A stretch of 64,000 nucleotides of DNA, from the NCBI GenBank assembly GCA_900316855.1, contig ONEK01000008.1:1-64000 (forward strand), given 5' to 3'. Made by a program: the position numbers and the translations under genes. Shown here one piece after another: positions 1 through 7,632 of this stretch. Position 1 is the first letter of the stretch. Every line of letters begins with the position of its first letter. This DNA is from an uncultured Lachnospiraceae bacterium (lineage in GTDB: Bacteria; Bacillota; Clostridia; Lachnospirales; Lachnospiraceae). The notes below the pieces were generated by a model. It searched no databases. It worked only from the letters and a program-made list of their open reading frames with translations, and was not told the DNA's origin.

Positions 1-157
1 TAAACCCAAGCGCCGCCGGGGGCGTCCGAGGAAAAATCCTCTTCCTGTGGATCAGACCGGCTGACGGTCTATAGTACGGCGATTTGGGAAACTATTAATT
101 AAATATGGAACGAACGTCAACTCCTGCAGCAGGAAGCTTGTGATACGAGGAAATTTT

Positions 158-1513
158 ATGGAACGGGAACATCTTGGATCGAGACTTGGCTTCATCCTGA
201 TCAGCGCGGGCTGCGCGATCGGCATCGGCAATGTGTGGAAATTTCCGTGGCTCGTCGGGCAGTACGGCGGCGGGGCCTTCGTGCTGATCTATATTTTCTT
301 CCTGATCCTTATGGGGATTCCTGTGATGACGATGGAGTTCGCGATGGGAAGGGCGGCGCAGAAGAGCCCGGTCCTGATGTATCAGGAGCTGGAGAAGCCG
401 GGCCAGAAGTGGCACATTCACGGCTATACGTCACTTGCCGGCAATTACCTGCTCATGATGTTCTACACCACGGTCGCCGGCTGGATGCTGCAGTATTTCG
501 TCGAGATGCTGCGGGGCAGCTTCGAGGGACTTGACGCGGACGCGGTCGCCGCCTGGTTTACGGGCATGCTGGAGAGTCCGGCGCGGCAGGTCGGCTACAT
601 GGCGGTCATCGTATGCGTCGGCTTTGCCGTGTGCATGATCGGCCTGCAGAAGGGCCTGGAGCGCGTGACGAAGGTTATGATGGCGGCGCTCCTTGTCATC
701 ATGGTCGTACTGGCTGTCAACAGCATCCTGACGCCGGGCGGCGGCGAGGGCCTTGCGTTCTACCTCCTGCCGAACATGGAGGAAATCAGGAAGGCAGGAC
801 TGTTAAACGTTATCGTCGCGGCCATGAACCAGTCGTTCTTCACGCTGTCCATCGGCATCGGTGCGATGGCGATCTTCGGCAGCTATATCGGCAGGGACCG
901 CGCGCTTCTGGGGGAGTCTGTCAGCGTCGCGGTGCTGGATACGTTCGTCGCGTTCACGTCGGGCCTCATTATTTTCCCCGCGTGCTTTGCCTACGGTGTG
1001 CAGCCGGACGCGGGTCCCTCGCTCATTTTCATCACGCTGCCGAATATTTTCAATCACATGAAGCTCGGCAGGCTGTGGGGTGCGCTGTTTTTCGTGTTCA
1101 TGACATTCGCCGCGCTCTCGACCGTGCTGGCCGTGTTCGAGAATATTCTTGCCATGCTGCGGGACCTGACCGGATGGACGAGGAAGAGGGCCGGCGTCTT
1201 CGGCGTGATTTCGATGTTTATCCTGTCGCTGCCCTGTGCGCTCGGCTTCAACGTCTGGAAGGGGTTCCAGCCCATGGGTGAGGGAACCGGCTTCATGGAT
1301 CTCGAGGACTTCCTCGTATCGAACCTGATGCTCCCTGCCGGCGCGCTCATCTACATCATCTTCTGCACGCAAAGGTTCGGCTGGGGGTGGGATGCCTTCG
1401 TCACGGAGGCCAATTCCGGCCGCGGCATGAAGATTCCTGCGTGGTTTAAGCCCATCTGCACCTGGATCCTTCCCGTCCTCGTCGCCGTCATCATCGTCAT
1501 GGGGCTGGTGTAA
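158..1513 (+). CDS. Sodium-dependent transporter, NSS/SNF family
   Basis: Predicted Na+-coupled symporter, probably for an amino acid, in the cytoplasmic membrane. The first helix carries the family signature SAGCAIGIGNVWKFP (residues 16-30), where the unwound TM1 of NSS proteins binds Na+ and substrate. About 11 hydrophobic segments follow and the 451-residue length fits the 11-TM bacterial members. An upstream GTG at 140 is in frame, but the ATG at 158 has a purine-rich site (ACGAGGA) at a normal distance and starts where family members start. A TPP riboswitch begins 55 nt after the stop, so a thiamine-related role is conceivable, but the riboswitch has its own promoter. Substrate is not predictable. 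Family assignment is firm. Confidence 0.9.
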   Translation: MEREHLGSRLGFILISAGCAIGIGNVWKFPWLVGQYGGGAFVLIYIFFLILMGIPVMTMEFAMGRAAQKSPVLMYQELEKPGQKWHIHGYTSLAGNYLLMMFYTTVAGWMLQYFVEMLRGSFEGLDADAVAAWFTGMLESPARQVGYMAVIVCVGFAVCMIGLQKGLERVTKVMMAALLVIMVVLAVNSILTPGGGEGLAFYLLPNMEEIRKAGLLNVIVAAMNQSFFTLSIGIGAMAIFGSYIGRDRALLGESVSVAVLDTFVAFTSGLIIFPACFAYGVQPDAGPSLIFITLPNIFNHMKLGRLWGALFFVFMTFAALSTVLAVFENILAMLRDLTGWTRKRAGVFGVISMFILSLPCALGFNVWKGFQPMGEGTGFMDLEDFLVSNLMLPAGALIYIIFCTQRFGWGWDAFVTEANSGRGMKIPAWFKPICTWILPVLVAVIIVMGLV

Positions 1514-1522
1514 AACATTCCC

Positions 1523-1551
1523 TTGACCCGCACTGAGTTTTGCAATAGAGT
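1523..1551 (+). promoter_or_regulatory. Candidate promoter for the thiamine block
   Basis: TTGACC (1523-1528), a 17-nt spacer and TAGAGT (1546-1551). The expected transcript start, near 1558, lies just upstream of the TPP aptamer. Inferred from sequence only; the -10 is imperfect. Confidence 0.5.
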
Positions 1552-1568
1552 AATATGCGAACTGAATA

Positions 1569-1665
1569 CCGCCAAGGGGCGCGATTGCTGAGACAGGCTG
1601 CGGCGAGGCCGCGGGCTGGACCCTCCTAACTTGAACCGGGCAATACCGGCGTAAGGATTGAGCGG
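1569..1665 (+). promoter_or_regulatory. TPP riboswitch aptamer (THI element)
   Basis: The conserved TPP aptamer blocks appear in order: AAGGGGCGC, CTGAGA (pyrimidine-sensing loop), GGACCCT, TTGAACCGGG, CAATACCGGCG and GTAAGGAT. A P1 stem closes with CCGC (1569-1572) against GCGG (1662-1665). The variable P3a arm is a GC-rich hairpin around CGGCGAGGCCG. Thiamine pyrophosphate binding should switch off the downstream thiT, and possibly thiM and later genes if transcription reads through. The expression platform is the hairpin at 1806-1836. Confidence 0.93.
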
Positions 1666-1805
1666 AAGATAAACCACCTGCAGCGCGGGCTGCAAGGGCA
1701 GGAAACGGACTGCGGTACAGCTTCGTTCGCGAAGCCAAAATGTGATGCTCCGCGGCCTGCCGGTGTCAGGCCCTGCAGCATGGTTGAAAATGGTCCGTTA
1801 AGTAT

Positions 1806-1843
1806 CTCCTCCTTGGTGAATTGTCACAGGGAGGAGTTTTTTT
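1806..1843 (+). terminator. Riboswitch-controlled terminator that also contains the thiT ribosome site
   Basis: CTCCTCCTTG (1806-1815) pairs with CACAGGAGG-type sequence at 1827-1836, followed by seven T residues (1837-1843) and then directly the thiT ATG (1844). The 3' arm GGGAGGAG is the only Shine-Dalgarno for thiT. The same hairpin can therefore stop transcription and hide the ribosome site. Confidence 0.8.
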
Positions 1844-2509
1844 ATGTCACTATTTGCAACTCTTACGGAAGACGGAAGCTACGCACTGACCGGAGCCGGC
1901 TACACGGTCCTCGTCCTCATCATGCTGGCGGTGCTGATCCTCGGGTGTTACCTCACGAAGGCGGACCAGAAGGCGAAGACGGGAACAAGGAGGCTTGTTT
2001 TCTCCGGCATGGCGATTGCGCTGGCGTTCGTCACGTCGTTCATCAAGCTGCTGCATCTGCCGATGGGCGGCTCCATCACGCTGTTTTCCATGTTCTTCAT
2101 CACGCTGATCGGCTACTGGTACGGCCTGCGCACCGGTCTCATGGCCGCCGTTGCCTACGGCCTGCTGCAGCTCATCGTGGATCCCTACATCATCAGTGTT
2201 CCCCAGATGCTGACGGATTACATTTTCGCGTTCGGCGCGCTCGGACTGTCCGGTATTTTCTCCAACGCAAAGCACGGCCTGCTCAAGGGCTACATCGTCG
2301 GTGTCATCGGGCGCTTTATCTTCGCGTTCCTGTCGGGCTATATCTTCTTCGGCATGTACGCGCCGGAGGGCATGAACCCGGCGGTCTACTCCGCTTCCTA
2401 TAACGGGATCTATATTTTCACGGAGGCCATCATCACGATCATTGTGATGCTGCTGCCGCCGGTCGCGAAGGCACTTGGCAAAATCAAGACACTCGCGACG
2501 CAGCAGTAA
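1844..2509 (+). CDS. thiT: Thiamine ECF transporter substrate-binding component ThiT
   Basis: S component of an energy-coupling-factor transporter that binds thiamine in the membrane; the shared EcfA/A'/T module is not in this window. The ThiT signature PMGGSITLFSMFF lies at residues 73-85, followed by GYWYGLRTG and a later DYIFAFGALG segment in the substrate-pocket region. At 221 residues it is longer than typical ThiT because of an extra hydrophobic N-terminal segment (about residues 18-38) and a charged linker. The TPP riboswitch directly upstream supports the function. thiM follows after 11 nt. Confidence 0.93.
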   Translation: MSLFATLTEDGSYALTGAGYTVLVLIMLAVLILGCYLTKADQKAKTGTRRLVFSGMAIALAFVTSFIKLLHLPMGGSITLFSMFFITLIGYWYGLRTGLMAAVAYGLLQLIVDPYIISVPQMLTDYIFAFGALGLSGIFSNAKHGLLKGYIVGVIGRFIFAFLSGYIFFGMYAPEGMNPAVYSASYNGIYIFTEAIITIIVMLLPPVAKALGKIKTLATQQ

Positions 2510-2520
2510 TCCGGAGCGCG

Positions 2521-3567
2521 ATGCAGCGGCACAAGCTGCATTCACTGCGAAATCTTCATCTTATGTTCGAACTGGCAGAAATAGGGCGGCAGAAGCCCCT
2601 GATTCATGTAATCTCCAACGCGGTGACGCTCACGGACGTCGTGAACGCGATCCTTGCGTCCGGCGGGGTCGCGATCGGCGCGGACGCGCCAGAGGAGGCC
2701 GCGGAAATCACGCGGCTCGCGGATGGCCTAGTCCTCAATATCGGGACACCGTCGCGCGCAAAGAGAGAGGCAATGCTGACCGCCGGAAAAACCGCAAACG
2801 CGAAGGGAATCCCGGTTGTGCTCGACCCTGTGGGCGCCGGCGCGTCCGTGTTCCGCAGACAGATTCTGGCTGAGCTCCTGCAGAATGTGCGGTTCACCTG
2901 TATCCGCGGGAATCTCTCGGAGGTGTGGACGCTCGCGGGGATCGCGGAGGCAGCCGGCGTGATGGATGCCAGCGGGACCGGGCGTCAATCAGGGGCCGGT
3001 AACGCCGGCAGATCGGAATGCCCGGATCATTCCGGCACCGTCCTGGAGGACAGAACCTCCCGGGGCGTAGAGGACAGTGCGGGTGCGCTGACCGGGGAGA
3101 AGCTGGCTGCACTGGAGCGGTTATCCGAATCGCTCTGCACGGTCCTTGCCGTGACGGGTGCGGAGGATTTCGTGATCTGCGGAACGGATGTCCGCAGGAT
3201 ACATGGCGGCTCCCCATTACAGAAGAGGATGACCGGCAGCGGCTGTATGCTGTCCGGCCTTACGGCAGGAGCCCTGGCCGCGGAGTACATGGCGCTGCGC
3301 GGAGGGGGCTCCTGTATAACTGCGGAAATAAATCCGGCGCTGAAGGATACCCGGGACAGGCCGAAGCAAAGCCGGAAACCGGACGCTGCAGCTGCCGGGT
3401 TGCTGCGTGAAGCCGCACAGACGGTGGAGACGCTGATCCGGGCCTATGACCGCGCAGCGGAGGAAGCGGCGGAACGGGTGCGGCAGCAGGATGCCGGCAT
3501 GGGTACGTTCCATACGGCACTCCTGGATGCCATCTCGAAGTGGCCGGTCACAGAATTCGAAGATTGA
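2521..3567 (+). CDS. thiM: Hydroxyethylthiazole kinase ThiM, with insertions
   Basis: Phosphorylates 4-methyl-5-(2-hydroxyethyl)thiazole for thiamine salvage. Family blocks are clear: NAVTLTDVVNAILASGG near the N terminus, VVLDPVGAGAS, IRGNLSEVWTLAG, LAVTGAEDFV and the anion-hole block MTGSGCMLSGLTAGALA with its catalytic-site Cys. The protein is 348 residues against about 265 usually. The excess is an Ala/Gly/Ser-rich insertion after WTLAG, before the RGVEDS block, and a second basic one after INPALKD. Start at 2521 is chosen for a GGAG site just upstream; the ATG at 2563 would match usual family length but has no good ribosome site. Co-directional with thiT (11-nt gap). Confidence 0.9.
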   Translation: MQRHKLHSLRNLHLMFELAEIGRQKPLIHVISNAVTLTDVVNAILASGGVAIGADAPEEAAEITRLADGLVLNIGTPSRAKREAMLTAGKTANAKGIPVVLDPVGAGASVFRRQILAELLQNVRFTCIRGNLSEVWTLAGIAEAAGVMDASGTGRQSGAGNAGRSECPDHSGTVLEDRTSRGVEDSAGALTGEKLAALERLSESLCTVLAVTGAEDFVICGTDVRRIHGGSPLQKRMTGSGCMLSGLTAGALAAEYMALRGGGSCITAEINPALKDTRDRPKQSRKPDAAAAGLLREAAQTVETLIRAYDRAAEEAAERVRQQDAGMGTFHTALLDAISKWPVTEFED

Positions 3568-3580
3568 CTGATCCGCCGAT

Positions 3581-3634
3581 GCGAAGCAATTCGTATGTCA
3601 TTTTGTCCTGATAAATACTTTTGACACCTTAATC
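3581..3634 (+). repeat. Dispersed repeat family A, copy 1
   Basis: Begins GCGAAGCAATTCGTATGTC and ends TTTTGACACCTTAATC. The same pattern recurs at 5133, 10534, 37231, 37975 and 38268. It lies in the thiM-thiE gap, directly before repeat family B. Confidence 0.8.
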
Positions 3635-3643
3635 ATGACTTTG

Positions 3644-3792
3644 GAGTCAAATACCCCGCCGCAAGCAGCGGGGCATGACTTAACATCTATCTGATCTTGA
3701 ACGCCCCAAGGGGGCGGGGTATTTGACCCTCGCGGGCGTCGCCACATGAACATGCAAGCATGTTCGCGTGGCTCGTGCCTCGCGGGAATAAA
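3644..3792 (+). repeat. Dispersed repeat family B, copy 1 (149 bp, leader of thiE)
   Basis: A 149-bp unit repeated in inverse orientation at 43941-44089 with about 95% identity. Its first part has terminal inverted repeats: GAGTCAAATACCCCGCC at the left and GGCGGGGTATTTGACCCTC ending near 3732. The second part is a long hairpin with arms around GCCACATGAACATGC and GCATGTTCGCGTGGC. The unit ends GCGGGAATAAA, 4 nt before the thiE start. In the other copy it also ends a few nt before a start codon, on the coding strand of that gene. Confidence 0.85.
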
Positions 3793-3795
3793 GAT

Positions 3796-4428
3796 ATGAG
3801 AATCGACAGCAGAATCATGCAATTATACGCGGTGACGGACCGCAGGTGGCTGAACGGCCGGACGCTCTCTGAGGCTGTGGAGGAAGCGATCGCAGGTGGT
3901 GTGACGCTGGTGCAGCTTCGCGAGAAGGAGCTGGACGATGCGTTATTCCTTGCGGAGGCAGTTGAACTGAAGCAGGTCTGCCACCGGCACGGCGTACCCC
4001 TCATCATCAATGACAATGTTGAGGTTGCCCTTAAGAGCGGCGCGGACGGTGTGCATCTGGGGCAGGATGATACCGGCATCCGACAGGCGCGCGAAGCGCT
4101 TGGAGAAGAAGCCATTATCGGCGCGACGGCGCACAACGTGGAGGAAGCCGTGCGGGCGGAGGAGGCAGGTGCGGATTACCTCGGATGCGGTGCAGCCTTT
4201 GGCTCAGCCACGAAGACGGACGCGAAGCCGATCCGCCTTTCGGAATATCAGGAAATCACCCGGGCCGTCCGGATCCCGGTCGCTGCAATCGGCGGGATCA
4301 ATCGGGAGAACATTCACGAGCTTGCCGGCTCCGGGATCGCCGGTGTTGCGGTCGTATCGGGAATTTTCGCCGCGGCGGATATCCGCAGGGCTTCGGAGGA
4401 GCTTCTTGCAGCGGCGCGGAAGCTGTAA
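3796..4428 (+). CDS. thiE: Thiamine-phosphate synthase ThiE
   Basis: Joins HMP-pyrophosphate and thiazole-phosphate to give thiamine phosphate. TIM-barrel motifs are all visible: LYAVTDRRW, TLVQLREKELDD, NDNVEVALKSGADGVHLGQDD, GATAHN, the phosphate-binding CGAAFGSATKTDA and AIGGI. The 210-residue length is normal. An in-frame ATG at 3760 lies inside repeat B and encodes residues unlike family N termini, so the ATG at 3796 is preferred; its ribosome site (CGGGAATAAA) is weak and comes from the repeat itself. Part of the salvage run thiT-thiM-thiE-thiW-thiD-cytX. Confidence 0.93.
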   Translation: MRIDSRIMQLYAVTDRRWLNGRTLSEAVEEAIAGGVTLVQLREKELDDALFLAEAVELKQVCHRHGVPLIINDNVEVALKSGADGVHLGQDDTGIRQAREALGEEAIIGATAHNVEEAVRAEEAGADYLGCGAAFGSATKTDAKPIRLSEYQEITRAVRIPVAAIGGINRENIHELAGSGIAGVAVVSGIFAAADIRRASEELLAAARKL

Positions 4429-4505
4429 GAAGCCCGCGCTGATTCTGGACGTTTGCAGCATTGCGGGGCGCCGGAGTCCGGTGGACGTCCGCCGGGCGCC
4501 GACCG

Positions 4506-4549
4506 CAAAGCAATTTGTATGCCATTATTTTATCTCAACATATTTTTGC
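4506..4549 (+). repeat. Diverged relic of repeat family A
   Basis: AAAGCAATTTGTATGCCAT followed by ATTTTTGCC resembles the first half of family A with several changes. It lies in the thiE-thiW gap, after a GC-rich palindrome (about 4464-4500). Confidence 0.4.
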
Positions 4550-4613
4550 CTTCCCGGGTCCCGCAGAGGGGTTTGTGAAGGCCGTCCGCTGAAGACGGAC
4601 AGGAGGTGCTCAA

Positions 4614-5123
4614 TTGAAACATGAAACAGTAAAGAAGCTTGTAGTTTCCGGCATGCTGGTCGCAGTCATCATCGTGCTGAGCGGATTCTATATTCCGGTC
4701 GGCGCGTCGAAATGCTTCCCGATCCAGCACATGGTGAATGTGCTCGCGGCCGTGCTGCTGGGACCCTGGTGGGGCGTCGGCATCGCGTTCTGCGCTTCCC
4801 TCATCCGCAACCTGATGGGAACCGGCACGCTCCTTGCCTTCCCCGGCTCGATGGTAGGCGCGCTGTGCTGCGGACTGGTGTATCAGTATACGAAGAAGCT
4901 CGTTCCCACCTATATCAGCGAGGTGCTGGGCACAGGCGTTCTCGGCGGCATCCTGGCCTTCCCGATTGCAACGCTTGTCATGAACAAGGAAGCGGCGCTC
5001 TTTACCTATGTACTGCCGTTCCTCGTCAGCACGGCGGGCGGCACCATCATCGCGGCCATCCTCATCGGCATCCTTGCGAAGACCCACGCGCTCAGCACCA
5101 TGCGCAACGCGCTTGAGTCATGA
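4614..5123 (+). CDS. thiW: Thiamine-precursor ECF transporter S component ThiW
   Basis: Small polytopic membrane protein (169 residues, five or six hydrophobic segments) with the ThiW block GASKCFPIQHMVNVLAAVL and LGPWWGVGIAF, then LMGTGTLLAFPGSM. ThiW proteins are the predicted thiazole-type S components of ECF transporters. The start is TTG at 4614: an excellent AGGAGG (4601-4606) lies 7 nt upstream, whereas the nearby ATG at 4621 opens a frame that stops after three codons. The thiazole kinase thiM and synthase thiE directly upstream fit import of a thiamine precursor. Confidence 0.9.
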   Translation: MKHETVKKLVVSGMLVAVIIVLSGFYIPVGASKCFPIQHMVNVLAAVLLGPWWGVGIAFCASLIRNLMGTGTLLAFPGSMVGALCCGLVYQYTKKLVPTYISEVLGTGVLGGILAFPIATLVMNKEAALFTYVLPFLVSTAGGTIIAAILIGILAKTHALSTMRNALES

Positions 5124-5132
5124 CGCAGTGAA

Positions 5133-5190
5133 GCTGCGAAGCAATCCGTATGTCATTTTGACACGACAATCGGGTTTGACACCTTAATCA
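5133..5190 (+). repeat. Dispersed repeat family A, copy 2
   Basis: GCTGCGAAGCAATCCGTATG followed by TCATTTTG and ending GTTTGACACCTTAATCA. It starts 10 nt after the thiW stop, in the thiW-thiD gap. The middle differs from copy 1 while both ends are kept. Confidence 0.75.
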
Positions 5191-5336
5191 CAATTACATA
5201 CAACTTCGAAGGAATGCAGATCCTGCCAAAACCCGGACGGAAATCAGAGCTGCAAGCCTTCCGGCGGCAGACCGGGGGCACCACCTTCTGCCGCGTAATA
5301 AAATTAATGCTCAGCCTTAATAAGGCGAAAAGGCAG

Positions 5337-5400
5337 TTTGAAAGACGTCACTGATGCGACTTCTTTCAAATCCGAATCGATGCCTGCAAAGAACGCAGGC
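5337..5400 (+). other. Two hairpins in the thiD leader
   Basis: TTTGAAAGA (5337-5345) pairs with TCTTTCAAA (5362-5370), and GCCTGC (5382-5387) with GCAGGC (5395-5400). The second ends 13 nt before the thiD start. There is no TPP-aptamer sequence in this 289-bp gap and no T-run, so these are not obvious terminators. Role unknown. Confidence 0.45.
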
Positions 5401-5412
5401 GGAAAGGAAGCT

Positions 5413-6327
5413 ATGAGAACAGCATTAACAATCGCCGGAAGTGATTCCAGCGGAGGCGCCGGCATCCAGGCAGATATCAAGACGATGATGGCAAACGGCG
5501 TATTCGCCATGAGCGCCATCACCGCCCTGACTGCGCAGAACACGACCGGCGTTTCGGCAATCATGAATGCATCCCCTGGGTTTCTCAGGGAGGAAATCGA
5601 TGAAGTGTTCACGGATATTTTCCCGGATGCGGTGAAGATCGGCATGGTCAGCGAGGCGTCGCTGATCCGTGTCATTGCGGAGCGGCTCCGCCACTACAGG
5701 CCGGCCTGCATCGTGGTGGATCCCGTGATGGTGGCGACCTCCGGGGCGAAGCTGATCTCCGATGACGCGATCGCCGTGCTGAAGGAGGAGCTCTTCCCGA
5801 TTGCGACGATCCTGACGCCGAACATCCCCGAGACGGAGGTGCTGTCGGAGCGTACCGTGCAGACGCCGGACGACATGATCGCGGCGGCACAGGCAATCGG
5901 GCAGAAGTATCACTGCGCCGTGCTGTGCAAGGGCGGCCACAACCTGAATGACGCCAATGACCTTCTGTACCGGGACGGCTCGTGCCGCTGGTTTAACGGG
6001 AAGCGCATTCAGAACCCCAACACCCATGGAACCGGCTGTACGTTATCGAGCGCCATCGCCTCGAACCTTGCCAAGGGGTTTGATCTCGATACCTCGGTGG
6101 AGCGGGCAAAGGAGTACATCTCCGGCGCGCTCGGCGCCATGCTGGACCTCGGCCACGGGAGCGGCCCCATGAACCACGCCTTTGACCAGGACGGGAAATT
6201 CATGCGGGAAGCGGACGGGACCCATTGCGGTCCCGATACGGATTCTTCTGCGAATGCTGGAAATCCGTCCGCTGCTGACAGATCGTCCGCTGACTGCCCT
6301 GTTCCCGGGAAGGGAGGCCTCTCATGA
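5413..6327 (+). CDS. thiD: Hydroxymethylpyrimidine/phosphomethylpyrimidine kinase ThiD
   Basis: Phosphorylates HMP and HMP-phosphate to give HMP-pyrophosphate for ThiE. The ribokinase-fold motifs are GSDSSGGAGIQAD (residues 9-21), VVDPVMVATSG, LTPNIPE, and NTHGTGCTLSSAIAS with the catalytic-site anion hole. At 304 residues it has roughly 35 residues beyond the normal end, rich in Ser, Ala and Asp and probably unstructured. The start at 5413 follows AAAGGAAG. Its stop overlaps the cytX start (ATGA), which indicates translational coupling with the putative HMP transporter. Confidence 0.94.
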   Translation: MRTALTIAGSDSSGGAGIQADIKTMMANGVFAMSAITALTAQNTTGVSAIMNASPGFLREEIDEVFTDIFPDAVKIGMVSEASLIRVIAERLRHYRPACIVVDPVMVATSGAKLISDDAIAVLKEELFPIATILTPNIPETEVLSERTVQTPDDMIAAAQAIGQKYHCAVLCKGGHNLNDANDLLYRDGSCRWFNGKRIQNPNTHGTGCTLSSAIASNLAKGFDLDTSVERAKEYISGALGAMLDLGHGSGPMNHAFDQDGKFMREADGTHCGPDTDSSANAGNPSAADRSSADCPVPGKGGLS

Positions 6328-7517
6328 AGAAGATGACCTCGTTTCAGTCTGCCCTCATCTGGTTCGGCGCCGGCGTCTCCATCGCGGAGATCCTGACGGG
6401 GACCTATTTCGCACCGCTCGGCATGGCGAAGGGGATGCTTGCGATCGTCCTGGGACATGTGATCGGCTGCGTCATGATGTTCGCCGCGGGACTCATCGGC
6501 GGGCGCACCGGCAGGAGTGCCATGGAAACCGTCAAGATGAGCTTTGGCGGGAAGGGCGGCATCTTCTTTGCCGCACTGAACGTGCTGCAGCTCGTCGGCT
6601 GGACCGCCATCATGATTTATGACGGCGCGGGAGCGGTCAACGAGATCTTCGGCGTCGGGACGGGAGTCTGGGCTCTTGTCATCGGCGGCCTCATCATCCT
6701 GTGGATCGCGGTCGGCGTCACGAACCTCGGCGTCATCAATAAGATTTCGATGACAGCACTTTTCGTCCTGACGGTTGTGCTGTGCTTCGTGATTTTTGGC
6801 GGGAACGGGGCAGTGACGGCGCCGGATGATTCCCTCACGTTCGGCGCGGCGGTCGAGCTTGCGGTTGCGATACCCCTGTCGTGGCTGCCGCTCATTGCGG
6901 ATTACACGAGGGAGGCGGAAAAGCCCTTTCAGGCGACGCTTGCGAGCGTCGTTGTGTACGGCATTGTTTCCGTGTGGATGTACATGATTGGCACGGGTGC
7001 CGCCATCTATACCGGTGAGTCGGATATCTCCGTTGTGATGCTGAAGGCGGGACTCGGGATTGCGGCGCTTGTCATCCTGATCCTGTCGACGGTGACGACG
7101 ACATTCCTCGACGCGTGGAGCGCCGGAATTTCGGCGGAATCGCTGACGGCGAGGGTCCACGGGAAGACCTGCGCCATTGTGGTGACGGTCGTCGGCATGG
7201 CGGGCGCTATGCTGTTCAATATGGATGACATCACGGATTTCCTGTACCTCATCGGGTCTGTTTTCGCGCCGATGATCGCCGTGCAGATCGCGGACTATTT
7301 CATCCTGAAGTCACCGGATCATTCCGGGGAGGGCTGGTCGTGGAAGAATCTCGCCATCTGGGCAGCGGGCTTTATCCTGTACCGCCTGCTGATGCGCGTG
7401 GACACGCCGGTCGGCAATACGCTGCCGGACATGGCTCTCACCATCCTGCTGTGTGTCCTGCTCAGGAACGTCCACGCATCGCGTAAGCCGTCCACACAGG
7501 GAGGCAGTACAGAATAG
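6324..7517 (+). CDS. cytX: Putative hydroxymethylpyrimidine transporter CytX
   Basis: NCS1-type permease with about 12 hydrophobic segments; CytX proteins are associated with thiamine loci and thought to import HMP. Recognisable blocks are IWFGAGVSIAEILTGTYFAP at the N terminus, PLSWLPLIADYTR in the middle and TTFLDAWSAG. It overlaps thiD by 4 bp, with GGGAGG as ribosome site. The last 13 residues (ASRKPSTQGGSTE) and the stop are encoded inside the 62-bp direct repeat, which on the other strand encodes the C terminus of the DUF6020-like protein, so this tail is not ancestral cytX sequence. Confidence 0.88.
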   Translation: MKKMTSFQSALIWFGAGVSIAEILTGTYFAPLGMAKGMLAIVLGHVIGCVMMFAAGLIGGRTGRSAMETVKMSFGGKGGIFFAALNVLQLVGWTAIMIYDGAGAVNEIFGVGTGVWALVIGGLIILWIAVGVTNLGVINKISMTALFVLTVVLCFVIFGGNGAVTAPDDSLTFGAAVELAVAIPLSWLPLIADYTREAEKPFQATLASVVVYGIVSVWMYMIGTGAAIYTGESDISVVMLKAGLGIAALVILILSTVTTTFLDAWSAGISAESLTARVHGKTCAIVVTVVGMAGAMLFNMDDITDFLYLIGSVFAPMIAVQIADYFILKSPDHSGEGWSWKNLAIWAAGFILYRLLMRVDTPVGNTLPDMALTILLCVLLRNVHASRKPSTQGGSTE

Positions 7518-7536
7518 GGAAGGCGTAGCGGGGCTG
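7475..7536 (+). repeat. 62-bp direct repeat, left copy
   Basis: Starts CGCATCGCGTAAGCCG and ends GTAGCGGGGCTG. It is identical over all 62 bp to 8460-8521. Flanking bases differ at once on both sides (A/C on the left, G/C on the right). It holds the cytX 3' end. Confidence 0.95.
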
Positions 7537-7632
7537 GGAAATAGCATCATCGGACCGGGTGTGTTAAACTTCTACTGTTAAGGGGCGGGTTTGGCTTGAG
7601 GCTGACGCCACTGGTGGGGAGCGAGGATTCTG

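Noticed and set aside
3581..3660. Family A end as a portable promoter (TTGACA)
   Set aside because: In none of the copies does a -10-like hexamer follow at 16-18 nt.
5124..5412. Second TPP riboswitch before thiD
   Set aside because: No CTGAGA-type loop or thi-box core is present; only repeat A and two simple hairpins.
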